Of a DNA stretch of 8,708 nucleotides, positions 5,234-8,708 are shown in pieces. The notes under the pieces were generated by a model. It did not search any database. It saw only the letters and a list, made by a program, of their open reading frames with translations, and was not told the DNA's origin. Numbering within the stretch: position 1 is the first letter of the stretch; every line of letters starts with the position of its first letter. Made by a program: the position numbers and the translations under genes. Source of the stretch: a bacterium (GTDB lineage: Bacteria; RUG730; JAAEPJ01); contig JAAEPJ010000092.1 of assembly GCA_024222485.1 (NCBI GenBank), positions 1 to 8,708 of the forward strand. The letters run 5' to 3'.

Positions 5234-7904
5234 AATAATCATAACTTTTATTTTTATATTTATGATGCATACATTTTCCTCAGGCATTGTTTATTTGGAT
5301 AGTGATGAAGACCTGTGGATTTTAGAAGTACGAACAGAAAGAAATATTATTTTAGATGGGATTGATGTTTATCGTACAGAGTCCTCTTTGCTTTTGCCCA
5401 TTGTGTCTGTGTTACAATCCATGGGCTTTTATGTCAAAGAGGAGTTTTCCGTTAATGCCGGATTCGTTACAGGTTGGGTATATTCTCCAAAAAATACTTT
5501 TAAGATAAGTCTCTATAAAAAAGTGGCTATCATTGGTAAAAAAGTTTTTAAGTTTACTGATGAAGAAGTTCAGATGAAAGAATATGTGATTTATATAGAA
5601 AAAGAATTTTTTGAAAAACTTTTTCCTTCTTTGCAGGTTGAGAGTGATTTTAATAATCTAATAATGTTTATTAAATCAGAAACCCCTTTACCAATAGAGA
5701 TTCAGTATGAAAGAGAAAGAGTCAGGGCTCGAATTGTGAGGTACCGTAGATCTAAAGAAAAAAAAGAAATAGCTAATCTTAATGTGAGTAGTAATTTATT
5801 TTCTTTTCCAAGTTTTAATCTTTATACAAGCTATGCTTATCGTGACTCTTTAAAAGGGGATAAAAAAGCTTACTATACTTCTGAAGGATATAGCCTATCC
5901 TCAGATTTTATTTTTGCAGGCTTTGACAGCAACCTTACGATGTATACCTCATCTTTTGGTCAACTAGATTTTGCACACTTGATGATGCGGCAGTATAGTC
6001 CTGATAAAAATTTACTTGGGTTTGCTAGTGAGTTAACGATGGGGGATGTCAGCATGCAGTCTGAGCCTTTAATTTCTAAGGCGGCCTATGGCTCAGGTTT
6101 TAGTATTTCATCGTTTGACCGGAATGCTCAAAATAAAAACAATAATATCCAGATTACAGGTGAGCTTCAGCATGAATGGGAGGTTGAACTTATTAGGAAT
6201 GGAGTGTTAATTGATTTTTTTGTGAAACCAGTAGATGGACGGTATATCTTTAAAAATGTTGAAATATTTTCAGGTCTTAATGTGTTTTTATTAAGATTTT
6301 ATGGTCCACATGGTCAGATAAAAGAAGAAGAAAAACAGATCTATATTGATAGAGGATTTAAAGCTAAAGGTGCAGTAGACTTTCGTTTAGCATTTATAAA
6401 TAAGAGCCATTCTATTCTTAAAGATTCAAGTAGTATCCCTAATGATTTTCAATATATTTTTGATCTTGAAACGGGCATAACTTCACTTTTTACTCTAACA
6501 GGAGGTTTTGTTTATAATAAACCTTTAACAAAAAGGAAAGAAGGGCGGTCTCAATATGCCAGAATTGGCGGAAAGACTTCTTTTGGAGGGATGCTTTTTA
6601 ATTTTAATGCGGCTGTTAATAATAAGGATAGTGGGCATGGCAGTAGTACCTCAGTAGAATCGAGAATTTTAAGCGGTTGGCATGTTTTTGCAGAACACAA
6701 ATGGTTTAATAACTTTGTCTCAGATTATAGTACTGTTTATGGTATGGAAGTCCGTAATGTTTCTAAAGTAGTTCTTGATAAGCCAATGATGATTTTCCCA
6801 TTCAAGAAATTGCCTATCAACTTTTCCTTAGAAAAGACAGTAGCGCAGGATAATACATCATATATAGAAAGGGCTATTAGAGTTTCTCCTAATTTTTTTA
6901 GAAAATATAAAATAAGTATTACGGGGAATGATCGGGTTTCTTATAGCGATATTACGCAAAGAGATCTTCAGTTTTTATTTAGTACTCGTTATCGTACGCT
7001 TAATATTAAAAGTAATATGGCTTACTTATTTAGACCAACTGAAAAGATGCTTAGTCATTCTATCTCAGCGAATTTTGGGTTTTTAGAAAAACTTAATTTC
7101 TCAATAGGATGGAGTAAAAACTTTTTAGATAAAGGTCAGACATTGGATTCATACAGTACAGGGATTAGTAGTAAGTTACCTTATGGATCAGTAGGGGTAA
7201 GTACTAATTATGATTCTAATAAAAAATATGGAGTTTATCTCTCATATAGTTTAAACCTCGATTATGATTATCAAAATAATAAGTTAGGAGTTATGGATAA
7301 AAACTATAAGAACAAAGGCACAGTCGTTGTTAGAGTATTTTTAGATAATAATAATGATGGTATTTTTAATAATGATGATTTGTTGTTAGAAGATGTTAAA
7401 TTTAAATCAGATCAAGTTAGAATAATCGAAAAGACAGATGAAAATGGAATTGCCATTTTACATGGGATTCCTACTTATCGAGTAGTTTCTCTTAAAGTGG
7501 ACTTAAATAGTTTAGAAGATGTGTATTGGATTAGCAATAAGGAGGAAGAGTTCGTTTATCTTAAACCTGGTGCTAAAATACAAATGGATTTTCCTATTAT
7601 TATGACTGGTGATATTGAGGGAATTTTATATTTAGAGGATAAAGTGTTACGAGGTTTTCCTTTACTATTGCTTGATAAGCATGGGAACTTTATAAAAAAA
7701 GTTTATTCTGAAATAGATGGGTTGTTTTTATTTGAACAAGTTCCTGTTGGGGAATATTTTCTTGCCCTTGACAAAACAAATTTTAGAGGGTATAGCTTTA
7801 GTAAGGAAAGAATCATAGATAAGGTGAGCGTAGAGGTTCCTGTTTCGGATCCTGTAGTTCTCCTAGATGATGTGATTTTAACAAGAATAGAAAAGGAGGT
7901 ATAG
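5205..7904 (+). CDS. Outer-membrane usher (fimbrial assembly), TcfC/CooC-like
   Basis: Ushers form the outer-membrane pore through which chaperone-bound subunits are assembled. The 899-residue product has a signal peptide (K2, H3, K9, hydrophobic 11-24) and an N-terminal domain with LPIVSVLQSMGF (64-75) and GWVYSPKNTFKISL (90-103), then LPIEIQYERERVR (162-174). An E-set/plug-like segment follows with WEVELIRNGVLIDF (325-338), GRYIFKNVEIFSGLNVF (345-361) and FYGPHGQ (365-371). A long stretch rich in alternating polar/aromatic strands (about 385-700) fits a beta barrel. The C-terminus has two small beta domains: one starts around 706 with a DNNNDG calcium-type loop (714-719), the second (about 801-890) resembles carboxypeptidase-regulatory folds. 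The start lies inside the chaperone gene with only a weak ribosome site, suggesting translational coupling. The match is to the alternative usher type, not the FimD/PapC class. Confidence 0.8.
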   Translation: MKHIQSPLYKIIITFIFIFMMHTFSSGIVYLDSDEDLWILEVRTERNIILDGIDVYRTESSLLLPIVSVLQSMGFYVKEEFSVNAGFVTGWVYSPKNTFKISLYKKVAIIGKKVFKFTDEEVQMKEYVIYIEKEFFEKLFPSLQVESDFNNLIMFIKSETPLPIEIQYERERVRARIVRYRRSKEKKEIANLNVSSNLFSFPSFNLYTSYAYRDSLKGDKKAYYTSEGYSLSSDFIFAGFDSNLTMYTSSFGQLDFAHLMMRQYSPDKNLLGFASELTMGDVSMQSEPLISKAAYGSGFSISSFDRNAQNKNNNIQITGELQHEWEVELIRNGVLIDFFVKPVDGRYIFKNVEIFSGLNVFLLRFYGPHGQIKEEEKQIYIDRGFKAKGAVDFRLAFINKSHSILKDSSSIPNDFQYIFDLETGITSLFTLTGGFVYNKPLTKRKEGRSQYARIGGKTSFGGMLFNFNAAVNNKDSGHGSSTSVESRILSGWHVFAEHKWFNNFVSDYSTVYGMEVRNVSKVVLDKPMMIFPFKKLPINFSLEKTVAQDNTSYIERAIRVSPNFFRKYKISITGNDRVSYSDITQRDLQFLFSTRYRTLNIKSNMAYLFRPTEKMLSHSISANFGFLEKLNFSIGWSKNFLDKGQTLDSYSTGISSKLPYGSVGVSTNYDSNKKYGVYLSYSLNLDYDYQNNKLGVMDKNYKNKGTVVVRVFLDNNNDGIFNNDDLLLEDVKFKSDQVRIIEKTDENGIAILHGIPTYRVVSLKVDLNSLEDVYWISNKEEEFVYLKPGAKIQMDFPIIMTGDIEGILYLEDKVLRGFPLLLLDKHGNFIKKVYSEIDGLFLFEQVPVGEYFLALDKTNFRGYSFSKERIIDKVSVEVPVSDPVVLLDDVILTRIEKEV

Positions 7905-7942
7905 CAAAAAATGATATATGCTTATTTTTAAAGGAGGTATAG
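7892..7942 (+). repeat. Tandem 13-base Shine-Dalgarno repeat
   Basis: AAAGGAGGTATAG occurs twice, at 7892-7904 and 7930-7942, offset by 38 bases. The first copy encodes the last codons and TAG stop of the usher; the second is the ribosome site of the pilin gene, with AAGGAGG 9 bases before its ATG. Both copies are followed by an A-rich spacer and an ATG (7911 and 7947). It looks like a short local duplication of a translation start. Confidence 0.7.
7911..7931 (+). CDS. Possible 6-codon mini-ORF (MIYAYF) ahead of the pilin
   Basis: ATG at 7911 is preceded by a full GGAGG (7895-7899, 11-base spacing) and reaches TAA at 7929-7931, which abuts and overlaps the A-run of the pilin ribosome site. 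A ribosome stopping here would be placed next to the pilin start. Whether it is translated is unknown; it may be only a by-product of the duplication. Confidence 0.25.
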   Translation: MIYAYF

Positions 7943-7946
7943 ATAA

Positions 7947-8471
7947 ATGGAAAGGAAGATTAGCTCTCAAGTACTTTTATTTTGTTGTCTGTTGGCATGT
8001 GTTATTGGATTAACTGCTATTAGTTTAGCCGCATCCGCTAACCTTAATGTTAATGCTAGAATGGGACGACCAATATCTATTACTGAGACTACAGAAATGG
8101 ATTTTGGAATTGTTTACATTAGTACCGAAGCTGGTACTGCAGTATTAACAAATGCTGGGGCTATTTCAGGAACAGGAGGCTATGTAAGTTCTGATGGGAA
8201 CCAAGTTTCAGGTATTATGACTGCGATTGCAACCCCAAATGCAACGGTTAATATCAGTTTGCCATCAAGTATTACTTTAACGGGTGGTGATATTACAGGG
8301 TTAGCAATTATGACAGTAGATAATTTTGTTTCTAACCCTGGCACATCATATTCTTCTCTAGTGGGTAATCTTAGTTCGCAGACTATTGATGTCGGAGGAA
8401 CATTAAATTTTTCTGCTAATCAGGAGCTGGGGACTTATTATGGGACAGCACAGATAACTGTTAACTACTAG
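7947..8471 (+). CDS. DUF4402-type fimbrial subunit / secreted pilin-like protein
   Basis: The 174-residue product has a Sec signal: charged MERK, hydrophobic 9-28, with likely cleavage near SLAASA (about 26-31). The mature part, about 143 residues, is cysteine-free, rich in Thr, Ser, Gly and Asn, and predicted all-beta. It carries features I associate with DUF4402: MDFGIVYIS (51-59) near the start, ATPNATVNISLPSSITLTGG (95-114) in the middle, and a closing IDVGGTLNF (147-155) and GTYYGTAQITVNY (162-174). DUF4402 proteins are found as subunits in non-classical chaperone-usher loci, which fits the two genes upstream. The near-perfect AAGGAGG at 7931-7937 and a private terminator suggest high expression, as for a major subunit. 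No separate tip adhesin is encoded nearby. Assignment as the structural subunit is inference from family and position. Confidence 0.8.
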   Translation: MERKISSQVLLFCCLLACVIGLTAISLAASANLNVNARMGRPISITETTEMDFGIVYISTEAGTAVLTNAGAISGTGGYVSSDGNQVSGIMTAIATPNATVNISLPSSITLTGGDITGLAIMTVDNFVSNPGTSYSSLVGNLSSQTIDVGGTLNFSANQELGTYYGTAQITVNY

Positions 8472-8491
8472 AGGAAAGAGGATACGAAAAT

Positions 8492-8544
8492 AAGCCATTC
8501 CTTCATTAATCTTAAAAAGATTATCGGAGCAATGGCTTTTTTTT
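8492..8544 (+). terminator. Rho-independent terminator after the pilin gene
   Basis: AAGCCATT (8492-8499) pairs with AATGGCTT (8531-8538). The stem continues imperfectly through CTTC/CGGAG and closes with TAATCTT/AAGATTA (8507-8513/8517-8523) around an AAA loop. T8 (8537-8544) follows. It ends the chaperone-usher-pilin transcript about 20 bases after the pilin stop and shows that the locus is complete on this side. Confidence 0.88.
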
Positions 8545-8591
8545 GTAGTAATTAGTATTGGAAAAGCTATATACTGTACCCCATTAAGAAA

Positions 8592-8620
8592 TTTATAAAA
8601 AGTGAGAATATTAATATAAT
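8592..8620 (+). promoter_or_regulatory. Putative transposase promoter (right IS)
   Basis: TTTATA (8592-8597) and TATAAT (8615-8620) have a 17-base spacer, followed by GGAGGT (8639-8644) and the orfA ATG at 8657. It is the mirror copy of the site near the left edge. Confidence 0.4.
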
Positions 8621-8656
8621 AAAATCACTTAAATTAATGGAGGTCCTTTTAAAAAA

Positions 8657-8708
8657 ATGAAAAATAATTACTCCTCTCAAGACAAATTTAATATTGTGCT
8701 AGAAGCAC
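8657..8708 (+). CDS. Transposase OrfA, N-terminal fragment (right copy)
   Basis: Seventeen codons (MKNNYSSQDKFNIVLEA) run from ATG 8657 to the window edge, identical to the left-edge fragment. GGAGGT lies 12 bases upstream. The sequence resembles the N-terminus of IS3-family OrfA proteins, which carry a helix-turn-helix. The truncation is at the window edge, not necessarily in the genome. Confidence 0.6.
   Translation, partial: MKNNYSSQDKFNIVLEA

Larger units (their letters stand above)
8570..8708 (+). mobile_element. Right insertion sequence end (IS3-family-like), partial
   Basis: This is the second copy of the element seen at the left edge, in the opposite orientation. Similarity starts around 8570-8576 (ATACTGTACCCC), with one mismatch to the left copy at 8578, and is exact from 8579 to the window end. 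Its transposase reads to the right, out of the window. The insertion point is about 25 bases beyond the pilin terminator, so no gene is interrupted on this side. The remainder of the element is not visible. Confidence 0.8.

Noticed and set aside
7989-8000. LLAC in the pilin signal peptide as a lipoprotein box
   Set aside because: The -2 position is Leu, the hydrophobic core continues for ten more residues, and a standard signal peptidase I site (SLAASA) follows.
1-8708. CRISPR array, tRNA, rRNA or phage genes
   Set aside because: No regularly spaced repeats, no cloverleaf or rRNA-like sequence, and no phage proteins were seen on either strand.

Overview
The window is an AT-rich stretch from a Gram-negative (diderm) bacterium. 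The evidence for a diderm is a chaperone, an outer-membrane usher and a secreted pilin-like subunit, all with Sec signal peptides. The phylum cannot be assigned from the sequence. PyrR next to pyrB and pyrC, together with a non-classical chaperone-usher set, suggests a lineage away from the well-studied enterobacteria. All complete genes lie on the + strand.

Layout: (1) Positions 1-139 and 8570-8708 are the same end of one insertion sequence in opposite orientations. Positions 1-130 are an exact reverse complement of 8579-8708. Each copy carries the first 17 codons of an IS3-type transposase orfA reading out of the window. (2) Positions 140-572 hold no gene but contain a GC-rich palindrome, a possible promoter and several RNA hairpins ahead of tpx. 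(3) A thiol peroxidase gene (tpx) is closed by its own terminator. (4) A pyrimidine block, pyrR-pyrB-pyrC, encodes a UMP/PRPP-type regulator and the second and third steps of UMP synthesis. A strong intrinsic terminator is embedded in the last codons and stop of pyrR, placed to act as an attenuator for pyrB and pyrC. (5) Starting 36 bases after pyrC comes a compact fimbrial locus of periplasmic chaperone, outer-membrane usher and DUF4402-type pilin. It ends in a strong terminator just before the right insertion sequence.

Working together: PyrB and PyrC act consecutively (carbamoyl phosphate to carbamoyl aspartate to dihydroorotate), with PyrR as likely regulator. The chaperone would receive pilin subunits in the periplasm and pass them to the usher for assembly on the surface. 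The pilin has a near-perfect Shine-Dalgarno, which fits a major subunit.

Points most worth a second look are the Tpx that lacks the usual resolving cysteine but has a C-terminal CGSCG tail, the terminator overlapping the pyrR stop codon, the tandem Shine-Dalgarno/mini-ORF before the pilin, and the identically truncated inverted insertion-sequence ends. I see no clearly unprecedented multi-gene system.
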